From: Candidatus Eisenbacteria bacterium
Lineage (GTDB): Bacteria > Eisenbacteria > RBG-16-71-46 > JACRLI01
Direction of reading: 5' to 3'
NCBI GenBank assembly: GCA_016235265.1
Contig: JACRLI010000002.1
Span: forward strand, 92,548-156,547
Length of the DNA: 64,000 nt
This document shows, one piece after another, positions 17,911 to 28,146 of the stretch (position 1 is the first letter of the stretch; each line of letters starts with the position of its first letter). The notes below the pieces were generated by a model, which saw only the letters and a list, made by a program, of their open reading frames with translations, was not told where the DNA came from and ran no database searches. Both the position numbers and the translations under genes were made by a program.

Positions 17911-20240
17911 GGCTCGGCCCCGGCCCGGCCGGCGCGGGGGAGAAGCGTGCCGCGAGCGGCCCCGCTCCGACCCGGCGTCTCATCCTCCCCGCGGTCGTGC
18001 TGCCCGTGCGCATCGCATTCCTGCTGCTGCTGCTCGCGCCGGCCGTCCTGGCGCCGCGCCCCGCGGCCGCGGCGCGGATCGCCCACGACGAGCGCGTCTC
18101 CGATGTCACTTCCACGCCCACGCCCGTGCAGGCCGATCCCGGCGCCCGCATGGGGGTGTTGGGACTGCGTCGCGGGCCATCGCGGCCCGGGTTTGGCGCT
18201 GCAGCGCTGGAAGCGGTGGGCATGCTGGTGCTGGGGGAGCCCTCCGAGGCCGACATCTCGGCCGCGGGCGGTCAGGTGATTTCCTCCGGCCCCGGCTTCC
18301 GCACCGTCCGGCTGCCATGGGCCTTCGTCCCCGCGCTCGCATCGGTCCCGGGCGTGCGCGTGCTGCAGGCCTCGCGGCCGTTCAAGCCCGAACTCGACAT
18401 GAGCGCCGCCGCCAGCGGCGCGGTGCTGGCGCACGGAGCGTCCGCGCCGCCGTACCCGGCCACCGGGTTCACCGGCAGACAGGTGGTGCTGGGGCTGGTG
18501 GACAGCGGCATTGACTGGACCCACGGCGACTTCAAGGACGCCGCCGGTCACAGCCGCATCCTGCACCTGTGGGACCAGACCGACGCCTTCGGCCCGGCAC
18601 CGGCGCTTTACCCCTACGGCACCGAGTGGGTGCGCGCCGACCTGGAAGCGGTCGGCGGCGCGCGCGAGGTGGACGTGAGCGGCCACGGCACGCACGTGGC
18701 CGGCATCGCCGCCGGCAACGGCGCGGCCACCGGCAACGGCAAGCCCGCGTACACCTACGTGGGCGTGGCGCCCGAGGCCGACATCGTGGCCGTGAAGTCC
18801 GACTTCAGCACCACCGGAGTCGTGGACGCCGTGAACTGGATCTTCCAGAAGTCCACGGCGCTGGGCCGCGACGCGGTGGTGAACCTTTCGCTGGGCTCCA
18901 ACTACGGGCCGCACGACGGCACCGACCCCCAGGAGATCGCGCTCGACGCGCTCAGCGGGCCGGGGCGACTGATCGTGAAGGCGGCGGGCAACACCGGCGG
19001 CGAGCGCATCCACGGCCGCGTGGACGTGGGTCCGCGCCGCACCGCCACGCTCTCGTGGGCCGTGTCGCCCTACACCGCGAGTTACTACAACTACAACTTC
19101 TTCGACCTCGAGTGCTGGTACTCCGAACAGGACAGCCTCACGGTGACCCTGATGTCGCCCAACGGACAGGTGCTGGGTCCCATCCCCGTGGGCTACTACA
19201 CCCCCAGCGCGGTGAGCACGCCCGACGGTGCGCTGTACGTGGAGAACGGGGTGCAGGCAACGCAGAACGGCCTGCGGCACCTGTTCATCGAGGTGTGGGA
19301 CCCCATGATCGGGCAGGAGCCCGCGGCCGGCACCTGGACGCTGCGGGTGGACAACGCCCGGGCGCTCGGGGCTTCCCGCCTGGACGCCTGGCTGGCGGGC
19401 TACAACCTCGGCGACGGGCAGGGTGCGGCGACCATGCAGGCGGGCTGGAACCCCGAGGCGGAAATCACCACGCCGGGCAGCGCGCGGCGCGTCATCACGG
19501 TGGGGGCGTACTCCACCAAGTCATGCTGGAACGCCCTGGGTCACACCCGGCCGGTGTGCTACATCACCCCCGGCGCCTATGGCTCGCTGGCGTTCTTCTC
19601 CTCTCCGGGCCCCACGCGCGACGGGCGCATGAAGCCCGACATCACCGCACCCGGCTTCGGCGTGGCCGCCGCGCTTTCCGGCTCGGTCACCATGGCGGAC
19701 GGCTACACCGTGGACGACGGCGTGCACGTGATTCAGCAGGGCACCAGCATGTCGGCGCCGCACGTGGCCGGCGCGCTGTGCCTGCTGCTTCAGAAGTTCC
19801 CGCACATGGGCCCGGACGAGGCGCTCAGCCGCCTGGCGCTGGGGGCGCTGCGCGACTCGGCCACCGGGCCCGCGCCCAACGACTCCTGGGGCTACGGCAA
19901 GCTCAACGTGGCCCGTTCCCTGGCCACTCCCGTGGACGTGCCCGGGGTGATCGCTTCCGGCCGCCCCGCGGTGGCGCTGTTCGCCGCCCCCAACCCGTTC
20001 CGCGGCGCGACCCGGGTGCGCGTGGACTTCGCCGCACCCGGCGCCGCCAGGGTGCGCGTGCTGGACGTGTCGGGACGCTGTCTGCGCACCCTGCTCGAGG
20101 GAGTGGTGCAGGCGGGCCCGCGGGAGTTCGCGTGGGACGGCACCTCGGCGGGCGGTGCGAGAGCGCCGTCGGGCATCTACTGGGTGGAGGCGCGCCAGGG
20201 TGGCTCCCGCGCACTGCGAAAGCTCGGTCTGGTGAGGTAG
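17907..20240 (+). CDS. Secreted subtilisin-like serine protease (S8) with FlgD-Ig-type C-terminal domain
   Basis: 777 residues with a signal segment (RIAFLLLLLAPAVLAPRPAA) after a charged, unusually long n-region. The S8 catalytic triad is complete: Asp in LVDSGIDW (about 199), His in GHGTHVAGIAAGN (about 260) and Ser in GTSMSAPHVAG (about 614). An inserted proprotein-convertase-like or jelly-roll region separates His and Ser. The C-terminus (VRVLDVSGRCLRTLLEG, then AWDGTSAGGARAPSGIYWVE) is the FlgD-Ig/type-IX-like domain common on secreted proteins of FCB-related phyla. The protein is probably exported and cell-surface attached or released. A GTG start nearer the signal segment is possible. 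Confidence 0.92.
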   Translation: MRLGPGPAGAGEKRAASGPAPTRRLILPAVVLPVRIAFLLLLLAPAVLAPRPAAAARIAHDERVSDVTSTPTPVQADPGARMGVLGLRRGPSRPGFGAAALEAVGMLVLGEPSEADISAAGGQVISSGPGFRTVRLPWAFVPALASVPGVRVLQASRPFKPELDMSAAASGAVLAHGASAPPYPATGFTGRQVVLGLVDSGIDWTHGDFKDAAGHSRILHLWDQTDAFGPAPALYPYGTEWVRADLEAVGGAREVDVSGHGTHVAGIAAGNGAATGNGKPAYTYVGVAPEADIVAVKSDFSTTGVVDAVNWIFQKSTALGRDAVVNLSLGSNYGPHDGTDPQEIALDALSGPGRLIVKAAGNTGGERIHGRVDVGPRRTATLSWAVSPYTASYYNYNFFDLECWYSEQDSLTVTLMSPNGQVLGPIPVGYYTPSAVSTPDGALYVENGVQATQNGLRHLFIEVWDPMIGQEPAAGTWTLRVDNARALGASRLDAWLAGYNLGDGQGAATMQAGWNPEAEITTPGSARRVITVGAYSTKSCWNALGHTRPVCYITPGAYGSLAFFSSPGPTRDGRMKPDITAPGFGVAAALSGSVTMADGYTVDDGVHVIQQGTSMSAPHVAGALCLLLQKFPHMGPDEALSRLALGALRDSATGPAPNDSWGYGKLNVARSLATPVDVPGVIASGRPAVALFAAPNPFRGATRVRVDFAAPGAARVRVLDVSGRCLRTLLEGVVQAGPREFAWDGTSAGGARAPSGIYWVEARQGGSRALRKLGLVR

Positions 20241-20279
20241 GAGGTGGCGGGGGGGTCCGGGGCCGGGACTGCCGGTCAA

Positions 20280-20298
20280 GCCGCGCCGGGGGCGCGGC
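20280..20298. terminator. Possible GC-rich hairpin after the protease gene
   Basis: GCCGCGCC, three bases, GGCGCGGC: an 8-bp perfect stem 40 bases downstream of the subtilase stop. There is no T-run, so intrinsic termination is uncertain. Confidence 0.35.
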
Positions 20299-20457
20299 GC
20301 ACCGCCCCCCGGCGTCCCGAAACAGCTTGGCGCGCAACAAGGTGTGGGCACGTGGGCCGCTGCCACGTGTGGTCGGGACCCCGGGGGGCTGCCTCCCGGG
20401 GTTCCTCATTTCCTGCCCGCAGATGATCCGCGGATCGCGCCGGATGCCCGATCGAGA

Positions 20458-20486
20458 TTGCACATTCCCGGGCGCGGGGGTACGCT
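20458..20486 (+). promoter_or_regulatory. Possible promoter of the GEVED-domain gene
   Basis: TTGCAC, a 17-base spacer, then TACGCT. The -35 is imperfect, but the layout fits the other promoter candidates. The leader would be about 375 bases. Confidence 0.35.
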
Positions 20487-20867
20487 CGTGTTCACACTTC
20501 CGGGTACGGAGCCGAGCCCCCAAGGGGCGGGCAGTCCACGGCGCCCCCGCGATCCGCGGCCGCGCACAGAGCCTCGAGTAACGTTCGTCCCATCGCAGTG
20601 AGTGCCCGTCCCGGGGTCAGCCCGGGACCTCCACTGGCCAACCTCGACATTCCGCGTCCGGGCGCTGCCCGGCTCCGCGATACCGCTGCCGCTCCCCGGC
20701 CCAACCCCAGCCGGCGGGTTCGAGCCGGGCGTCCTCCGCCCAGCCTCGGGCGGCTGTGCCGGCGTTTCCGCCGCCATGGGCGGGACTGCGCGCGTGTCGC
20801 CGGAGTGCGCGCGCGGCTCCCGCCTCGCGGCGGCCCCCTCCGCTTGGAGGGAGCAAGGAGAGCCCCC

Positions 20868-21788
20868 ATGAAGCTGGTTCGCGTATTCCTGTTCGCAGCG
20901 GTCGCCGCGGGACTGATGCTCCTGCCGCCGATCGCCATGGGCACCGACAAGGACGGGCCCGACGACTGCCTGCGCACCCTGATCGAAGACATGGGTGACG
21001 CCCCCGAGGACATCCCGGCCTACCCGGGCGTGATGGGGCGTTTCCCCACGTGCGCGTTCCCCAGTGCGCCGGGCACGCAGACGCTGGCGTGTCCCCCCAT
21101 CAGCACTCCCCCGGGACCCACCGGGTTCATCCGGCACCTCCAGCTGGGCAACAGCTACTGGCTGGGCTGCTACCTCACCCCCGTCGGACCACAGGGAATC
21201 GATTCTGAGCCCGACGGCAAGACCAACACGCCCGCGGTGGGCATGAGCGTCTGCCACCCCGGGTTGCCCACGGACTGCGTCGAGAAGGCCTTCGGCATGA
21301 CATTCGATCAGGATGAGTGCTACGCCGACGGGTCGGACGCGGGCCTGCACGTGATGCCGGTGTTCCTGCCGTGCGCCATGGCCGGCGTGGGCTTCACCAC
21401 GTTCAACTGCGATGGCCCCCGCCAGGTGTTCCTCAATATCCTGGTGGACATGAACGAGGACGGCGACTGGAACGACAACTTCCCGTGTCCCACCGGGTGC
21501 GCATACGAATGGGCCGTGAAGAACGTGCCGATCCCGCTGCCGCCCGGCTGCGCCACGCTGGCCTCGCCCCCGTTCCTGGTCGGGCCGCGCTCGCAGAACG
21601 GACGTGGCTGGATGCGCATCTCGCTGACCGATGAGCCGGTCAACGACGACTACCCGTGGGCCGGCAGCGCCACCACCCCCGCGGGGATCTACCGCGGGGG
21701 CGAGACCGAGGACTACCCGGTGGCGGTCGAATTCACCACCGACTCCAAGCCCGGGACCTGGGGCCGGCTGAAGAGGACCTACCGCTAG
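20868..21788 (+). CDS. Secreted GEVED-domain protein with a Trp-Gly...Tyr-Arg C-terminal tail
   Basis: 306 residues, preceded by an AAGGAG site. A signal peptide (VRVFLFAAVAAGLMLLPPIAMG) leads into a Cys-rich extracellular domain. LVDMNEDGDWND and the later ETEDYPVAVEF match the GEVED module (calcium-like DxNxDGDW loop, then GE-EDY). The GEVED family is found in surface and secreted proteins of FCB-type bacteria and has no known enzymatic activity. The protein ends PGTWGRLKRTYR. This ending resembles the ending PGSWGQLHRLYR of an unrelated secreted protein at 49610-50179 and may be a sorting tail. Confidence 0.75.
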   Translation: MKLVRVFLFAAVAAGLMLLPPIAMGTDKDGPDDCLRTLIEDMGDAPEDIPAYPGVMGRFPTCAFPSAPGTQTLACPPISTPPGPTGFIRHLQLGNSYWLGCYLTPVGPQGIDSEPDGKTNTPAVGMSVCHPGLPTDCVEKAFGMTFDQDECYADGSDAGLHVMPVFLPCAMAGVGFTTFNCDGPRQVFLNILVDMNEDGDWNDNFPCPTGCAYEWAVKNVPIPLPPGCATLASPPFLVGPRSQNGRGWMRISLTDEPVNDDYPWAGSATTPAGIYRGGETEDYPVAVEFTTDSKPGTWGRLKRTYR

Positions 21789-21941
21789 CCACTCCGATCC
21801 GGCGCGGGGGCGCTCCGGCCGCCCCCGCGCCCTCTTCGGCCCCCGCTCCGGCCGCCCAACAAGTTCCTTCGGCTCCCGCTCCGGTCGTCCCGATGATGCC
21901 GCGCCCGCCTGCGCCTGCGATTCCTCGCCCCCGCCGCGCTT

Positions 21942-21970
21942 TTGACACGAACAGGGACTCCCGCTACCTT
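21942..21970 (+). promoter_or_regulatory. Sigma-70-type promoter of the phosphofructokinase gene
   Basis: Perfect -35 TTGACA, a 17-base spacer and TACCTT, about 90 bases upstream of the pfp start. The 150 bases between the GEVED gene and this promoter are Pro/Ala-coding-like repeats built on CCCGCTCCGG, with no supported gene. Confidence 0.7.
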
Positions 21971-22058
21971 CCTGACGATCCGTGAAAACGGTTACCTCCC
22001 GGCGTCGGCGCCGCGAACCGGCGCGCCCGGGACAGAAACTGGTGGAAGGGAGCAGCCC

Positions 22059-23384
<1,326 letters not shown>

Positions 23385-23385
23385 C

Positions 23386-24381
23386 GTGGCCGGCGCTCGC
23401 ACCGTCGCCGTGGTGGGCGCCACCGGCGCCGTGGGCCAGGAGATGCTCCGGGTGCTGGAGCAGCGCGACTTCCCGGTGGGCAGGCTGCGTCCCATGGCCA
23501 GCGCGCGCTCGGCGGGCTCACGGCTGTGCTTCCGCGGGCGCGAGTTCGCGGTGGAGGCGCTGGAGGGCGCCGACTTCGACGGCGTGGACGTGGCGCTGTT
23601 CTCGATCGGCGCCGAGCTGGCGCGCGAGCACGGTCCCCGGGCCGCCGAGGCGGGCGCCGTGGTGGTGGACAACAGCACCGCGTTCCGCATGGAGCCGGAC
23701 GTGCCGCTGGTGGTGCCCGAGGTGAACGGGGAACTGCTGGCCTCGCGGCCGCGCATCGTGGCCAATCCCAACTGCTGCGCGGTGCCGCTGGTGGTGGTGC
23801 TCCACGCGCTGCGCCGCGCCGCGGCCCTGAAGCGGGTGATCGTCACCACCTTTCAATCCGTCTCGGGCACCGGCAAGGACGCCATGGACGAGCTGCGCGA
23901 GCAGGCCGGCGCCTGGCTCGAGGGGCGGGAGAGCCCTCCGCGGGTATACCCGCGGCCCATCGCCTTCAACTGCCTGCCCCACGTGGACGCCTTCCAGGAC
24001 AACGGCTACACCCGGGAGGAGATGAAGATCACCGCCGAGTCGCGCAAGATGCTGGGCCTCCCGGACCTGCTGCTCTCCGCCACCTGCGTGCGCGTGCCGG
24101 TGTTCCGGGCGCACAGCGAGTCGGTCACCGTGGAGTTCGAGCGTCCCGTCACGCCGCAGCAGGCGCTCGACGCGCTGCGTTCCGCCGCGGGTGTGGAGTT
24201 GCGCGGGGAGCCCGGGGCGTACCCGACCCCCCGCGACGCCGAGGGCGGGGACCTGACGCTGGTGGGACGCGTGCGCGAGGACGTGTCCCACCCCGGCGGG
24301 ATCGCGCTGTGGCTCACCTGCGACAATCTCCGCAAGGGGGCGGCCCTCAACGCCATCCAGATCGCCGAGAGATATCTTTGA
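23386..24381 (+). CDS. asd: Aspartate-semialdehyde dehydrogenase
   Basis: 331 residues starting at GTG. The N-terminal motif VAVVGATGAVGQEMLRVLEQ binds NADP. ANPNCCAVPLVVVLH contains the catalytic Cys (about residue 130), and later HSESVTVEFERPV holds the conserved His. It reduces 4-phosphoaspartate to aspartate semialdehyde, the branch point for lysine/diaminopimelate, threonine and methionine synthesis. The position two bases after pfp indicates an operon. Its TGA lies two bases before the ecfT ATG. Confidence 0.95.
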   Translation: MAGARTVAVVGATGAVGQEMLRVLEQRDFPVGRLRPMASARSAGSRLCFRGREFAVEALEGADFDGVDVALFSIGAELAREHGPRAAEAGAVVVDNSTAFRMEPDVPLVVPEVNGELLASRPRIVANPNCCAVPLVVVLHALRRAAALKRVIVTTFQSVSGTGKDAMDELREQAGAWLEGRESPPRVYPRPIAFNCLPHVDAFQDNGYTREEMKITAESRKMLGLPDLLLSATCVRVPVFRAHSESVTVEFERPVTPQQALDALRSAAGVELRGEPGAYPTPRDAEGGDLTLVGRVREDVSHPGGIALWLTCDNLRKGAALNAIQIAERYL

Positions 24382-24383
24382 AG

Positions 24384-25154
24384 ATGGGCGCGATGACCGG
24401 CTTCGCATGGGGCCGCGCGGTGGTCCGCGAGGAAGGCCCCTTCCCGCTGGATCCGCGCGCGCGGGCGCTGCTGCTGGTGCTGCTGCTGGCCGGCATCCCG
24501 CTGCTCTCGCACTGGACCGCGCTGGCGCTGCTCTCGCTGGCCGCCCCGCTGGCCGCCCGCGCGTTGCGCCTGCCTCCCGGCTTCACCCGCTCGCTGCTGC
24601 GCCTGGCGTGGCTGCCGCTGCTGTTCACGGTGGCGGTGAATTCCCTGTACGGCCCGGGCTCGGGCATTCTGCCGCGCCCCTCGCTCGCCGGCGTGGGGGC
24701 GGGCTGCCTGTATGCCGTTCGCTTCTGGCTCACCTGGTACGCCTTCTCCCTGTTCTGGGTGATCACCTCGCCGGACGAGCTGCTGCGCTCGCTGCGCGTC
24801 TCGCGCGCGGGCGGGCCGCGGGCGGCGCAGGACTTCTGGCTCACGCTGGAGCTGGCGCTGCGCATGACCCCGCTGCTGGGCGAGGAGGTGGAGCGCGTGG
24901 TGCTCGCGCAGGCCGCGCGCGGGGCGGATTGGGGCGGCAGCCTGGCGCGGCGCGCGTCGCAGGCGTCCGGGCTGGTGATCCCGGTGCTTCACGCGGCCTT
25001 GCGGCGCGCGGAGGCCCTGGCGGACCTGCTGGTGGCGCGCGGGTTCGGGTCCGGGCCGGCCTCCTGCGCGGTGGAACACCGCTGGTCGTGGCGCGACACC
25101 GCGGTCCTGGCGGCGGCCGTGGCGGTGATGGCCGGATTGTGGCGGCTGCCGTGA
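24384..25154 (+). CDS. ecfT: Energy-coupling factor transporter transmembrane protein EcfT
   Basis: 256 residues with about five membrane helices. Two Ala-Arg-Gly motifs (QAARGADW and LVARGFG) match the coupling-helix signatures by which EcfT grips the ATPase subunits. In ECF importers EcfT connects two EcfA ATPases to a substrate-binding S component for vitamins or metals. No EcfA or S gene is present in the window. The gene lies 67 bases before truA, echoing the ecfA-ecfA-ecfT-truA order of Firmicutes. Confidence 0.85.
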   Translation: MGAMTGFAWGRAVVREEGPFPLDPRARALLLVLLLAGIPLLSHWTALALLSLAAPLAARALRLPPGFTRSLLRLAWLPLLFTVAVNSLYGPGSGILPRPSLAGVGAGCLYAVRFWLTWYAFSLFWVITSPDELLRSLRVSRAGGPRAAQDFWLTLELALRMTPLLGEEVERVVLAQAARGADWGGSLARRASQASGLVIPVLHAALRRAEALADLLVARGFGSGPASCAVEHRWSWRDTAVLAAAVAVMAGLWRLP

Positions 25155-25221
25155 CGGGCGGCGCGGAAAGGGCGCGCGTACCCCGCCGCGGGCTCCGGCG
25201 ATCCCCCCCGGGGGCGCGGTC

Positions 25222-26058
25222 ATGACCGCGCCGGGTGACGGCCACGTACCCATCCCGCACGGCGACACCGCACGCCGGCACCGCATGATCGTGTCCTATG
25301 ACGGCGCCGCGTTCTTCGGCTGGCAGATCCAGCCGCAGCGGCGCTCGGTGCAGGGGGACCTGGAGGAGGCGCTCTCCACGCTGCTGCGGGAGAAGGTGAA
25401 CGTCACCGGCGCGGGACGCACCGATTCCGGCGTGCACTCCGTGGGGCAGGTGGCGCACTTCGACACCACCGCCCGATTCGCGCCGGCGCTGCTCGAAGGG
25501 CGTCTCAACGGCTACCTGGAGGCGGACGTCTCCGTGTGCGGCCTGCGCCGCGCGACCGCCGCCTTCGACGCCCGGCGCTCCGCCACCGGACGGCTGTATC
25601 GCTATCACCTGGCGTTCCGCAAATCGCCCCTGAGCCGCGGAAGGTCGTGGTACACTCCGGGCCTGGATCCGGCCGCGCTCCGCGAGCACACTCGCGGGAT
25701 CCTGGGAGAGCACGATTTCAAGGCGTTCTGCGCCCGCGGCGACCGGCACGAGAACACACTGTGCGTGCTGCGCCGGGCGGACTGGAAGGCATGGGAGGGC
25801 GGCCTCTTCCTGGAACTGGAAGGCAACCGCTTCCTCCATCACATGGTCCGCAACCTGGTGGGCACGCTGGTGCCGATGGCCAGGGGCGCCTGGCACGGCC
25901 CGGGCATCCCCGAGTTGCTCGCGGGCCGCGACCGGCGGCTGGCCGGCCCCACCGCGCCGGCCCGCGGGTTGTGCCTGGTCCGTGTCTACTACGGGGCCCG
26001 CCCGGGCGGGCCCGGTCCATCAAGCAGCGGCCCGCCCCCAGCGGGCCCCAACGAATAA
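25222..26058 (+). CDS. truA: tRNA pseudouridine(38-40) synthase TruA
   Basis: 278 residues. RMIVSYDGAAFFGWQIQP and the catalytic loop GAGRTDSGVHSVGQVAHF, with Asp at about 68, are diagnostic. The C-terminal NRFLHHMVRNLVGTLVPMARG is also conserved. TruA isomerises uridines 38 to 40 in the anticodon stem-loop of many tRNAs. The first 22 residues before RMIVSYDG are longer than usual, so an internal start is possible. The Pro/Gly-rich C-terminal extension (GPGPSSSGPPPAGP) is not part of the family fold. Confidence 0.95.
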   Translation: MTAPGDGHVPIPHGDTARRHRMIVSYDGAAFFGWQIQPQRRSVQGDLEEALSTLLREKVNVTGAGRTDSGVHSVGQVAHFDTTARFAPALLEGRLNGYLEADVSVCGLRRATAAFDARRSATGRLYRYHLAFRKSPLSRGRSWYTPGLDPAALREHTRGILGEHDFKAFCARGDRHENTLCVLRRADWKAWEGGLFLELEGNRFLHHMVRNLVGTLVPMARGAWHGPGIPELLAGRDRRLAGPTAPARGLCLVRVYYGARPGGPGPSSSGPPPAGPNE

Positions 26059-26070
26059 CCGGGAGCCACG

Positions 26071-26724
26071 ATGAAGTTCTTCCTCGACACCGCGAACGTG
26101 AAGGAAATCCAGGAGGTCGCCGCCCTGGGCATCCTGGACGGCGTGACCACCAACCCGTCGCTGCTGGCAAAGGAGCCGGGAGATCCGCGCAAGACCATCG
26201 TGCAGATCTGCGAAATCGTGCAGGGCCCGGTGAGCGCCGAGGCGGTTTCCACGGACTACCCGGGCATCGTGGCCGAGGGCCGCGAGCTGGCAAAGCTGCA
26301 CCCGCACGTGGTGGTGAAGGTCCCGGTCATCCGCGAGGGCCTCAAGGCCATCAAGACGCTCAGCGGCGAGGGGGTGAAGATCAACTGCACCCTGATCTTC
26401 AACGCGGTGCAGGGGCTCATGGCCGCGAAGGCGGGTGCCACCTACCTGAGCCCGTTCGTGGGCCGCATTGACGATTCCGGCCACGACGGCATGGAGCTGG
26501 TGCACGACCTGGTGCAGATCATGGAGCTGCACGACCTGGACGCGCAGGTGCTCGCGGCCAGCCTGCGCCACCCGATGCACGTGCGCGAGGCCGCCCTCGC
26601 GGGCGCCCACGTGGGTACGCTGCCCAAGTCGGTGTTCGACCAGTGCCTCAAGCACCCGCTGACCGACATCGGGCTGGCGCGCTTCCTGGAGGACTGGAAA
26701 AAGGTCCAGGCGGCCTCGAAGTAG
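26071..26724 (+). CDS. Small transaldolase / fructose-6-phosphate aldolase family
   Basis: 217 residues, the size of the TalC/FSA subfamily. MKFFLDTANVKEIQE and GVTTNPSLLAK form the start of the barrel. The Schiff-base lysine lies in VVVKVPVI (residue 83), with NCTLIFNAVQ and SPFVGRIDD after it. Such enzymes either act as transaldolases in the pentose phosphate pathway or cleave fructose 6-phosphate. Bacterial genes with this exact motif set are most often transaldolases. A GGGAGCC site precedes the ATG, 12 bases after truA. Confidence 0.93.
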   Translation: MKFFLDTANVKEIQEVAALGILDGVTTNPSLLAKEPGDPRKTIVQICEIVQGPVSAEAVSTDYPGIVAEGRELAKLHPHVVVKVPVIREGLKAIKTLSGEGVKINCTLIFNAVQGLMAAKAGATYLSPFVGRIDDSGHDGMELVHDLVQIMELHDLDAQVLAASLRHPMHVREAALAGAHVGTLPKSVFDQCLKHPLTDIGLARFLEDWKKVQAASK

Positions 26725-26768
26725 GAGGGTTGCGGCAGGGGCCGCGTCGGCCAACCCAGTTCGCGGGC

Positions 26769-26876
26769 GGCGCGTCCCACGGGACAGCCGCCCGCTGTGC
26801 GTCCGGCGCGTTCCACGGGACCGCAGCCCGCTGTGCGGCCGGCGCGTCCCACGGGACCGCAGCCCGCTGTGCGGCC
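26769..26876. repeat. Three tandem 36-base repeats upstream of the HtrA gene
   Basis: Units begin GGCGCGTCCCACGGGACAGC at 26769, GGCGCGTTCCACGGGACCGC at 26805 and GGCGCGTCCCACGGGACCGC at 26841. Each ends in CGCTGTGCGKCC. A fourth start (GGCGCGCTTCC) follows. The unit length is 36 bases, a multiple of three, but no gene start with a good site reads through it. Confidence 0.85.
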
Positions 26877-26976
26877 GGCGCGCTTCCAGGCCCGGACGCT
26901 GGTTTCCAATCCGGGCCGGGTCCGACCCGCTCGCGCCGTTCAACCCGATCGCACCCCAAGGAGGATCGCCCACGCC

Positions 26977-28146
26977 ATGCGTCCGTTTCCGCGAGTCCAC
27001 ATCCTGGCGGCGCTGCTGCTCGCCGGCCCCCTGGCCATTCCCGCCGCCTCGACCGCCACCGCCCGGGCCGCCGCTGCCGCTCCGGGCGGCCGGGGCGCGC
27101 CGCAGCCGGCCGAGGATCTGGCCTGGAGCCGCCAGAACGCCATCACGCGCGCGGCCGAGCGGGCCGGGGCCGCGGTGGTGTCCATCAGCGTGGTGCAGAC
27201 GCAGGTGGTGCAGGAGAGCCCCTTCTTCTCCTTCTTCCCGGACGAGTTCTTCGACCGGTTCTCTCCCCCCATGCAGTACCGCCGGGAGGTGCCGGGCCTG
27301 GGCTCGGGCTTCATCGTGAACAGGGAGGGCTACGTGCTCACCAATTCGCACGTGGTCCAGGGGGCGCGCCAGATCAAGGTGACGCTCACCGACGGGCGGC
27401 AGTTCGAGGGCAAGCTGGTGGGCTCGGATCCCAGCTACGACCTGGCGGTGGTGAAGGTGGAGGGCAAGGACCTGCCGGTGGCCGCGGAGGGCAACTCCGA
27501 CGACCTGATCGTGGGGGAGTGGGCCATCGCCATCGGGAACCCGTTCGGCTTCCTGCTCAACGACACCAAGCCCTCGGTGACCGTGGGCGTGGTGAGCGCC
27601 ACGCGGCGCGACATCAAGCCCGAGGCGGGCGTGACCGGCGTGTACAAGAACATGATCCAGACCGATGCGGCCATCAACCCGGGCAACTCCGGCGGGCCGC
27701 TGGTCAACGCCATGGGCGAGGTGATCGGCATCAACACGTTCATCCTCTCCAAGGGCGGCGGCTCGATCGGGCTGGGCTTCGCCATTCCCATCAACACCGC
27801 GAAGAAGGTGTTCGAGGAAATCGTGCAGTACGGCCGCGTGCGCAGCGTGTGGATCGGCGTGTCGGTCCAGGATGTCACGCCCTACCTGGCGCAGCGATTC
27901 GCCCTCACGGACCGCAGCGGCGTGATCATCCTGACCGTGGAGCGCGGGAGCCCCGCGGCCCGGGCCGGGGTGCGGGTGGGGGACGTGGTGCGCCAGGTGG
28001 ACGGCGAGAAGGTGCGCAACGCCGACGAGGCCGGCCGGGCCATCTTCGGAGCGGGGGTGGGGGACACCGTCCGCCTCACCCTGGAGAGGCAGGGCAAGCC
28101 GGTGGAGGTGCGCCTGACACTCGAGGAAGCCCGCGACTCCCAGTGA
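26977..28146 (+). CDS. HtrA/DegP-type periplasmic serine protease
   Basis: 389 residues with a signal peptide (VHILAALLLAGPLAIPAA). The trypsin-like domain has all three catalytic residues: His in TNSHVVQ (about 125), Asp in YDLAVVKV (about 155) and Ser in NPGNSGGPLVN (about 238). One C-terminal PDZ domain follows (SVQDVTPYLAQRF, VIILTVERGSPAARAGVRVG), as in DegS or DegQ-short forms. It degrades or refolds damaged envelope proteins. The ATG lies 12 bases after AAGGAGG. The 252 bases upstream contain tandem repeats. Confidence 0.95.
   Translation: MRPFPRVHILAALLLAGPLAIPAASTATARAAAAAPGGRGAPQPAEDLAWSRQNAITRAAERAGAAVVSISVVQTQVVQESPFFSFFPDEFFDRFSPPMQYRREVPGLGSGFIVNREGYVLTNSHVVQGARQIKVTLTDGRQFEGKLVGSDPSYDLAVVKVEGKDLPVAAEGNSDDLIVGEWAIAIGNPFGFLLNDTKPSVTVGVVSATRRDIKPEAGVTGVYKNMIQTDAAINPGNSGGPLVNAMGEVIGINTFILSKGGGSIGLGFAIPINTAKKVFEEIVQYGRVRSVWIGVSVQDVTPYLAQRFALTDRSGVIILTVERGSPAARAGVRVGDVVRQVDGEKVRNADEAGRAIFGAGVGDTVRLTLERQGKPVEVRLTLEEARDSQ

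Larger units (their letters stand above)
20241..20867 (+). other. Intergenic region between protease and GEVED protein
   Basis: 627 bases. It contains a GC-rich hairpin just after the protease stop (20280-20298) and a promoter candidate at 20458-20486. Long open frames cross it on both strands, but none has a good start or recognisable protein, so I call no gene. Confidence 0.5.

Noticed and set aside
26769..26876. CRISPR array
   Set aside because: The 36-base units are directly adjacent, with no unique spacers and no cas genes; it is a plain tandem repeat.
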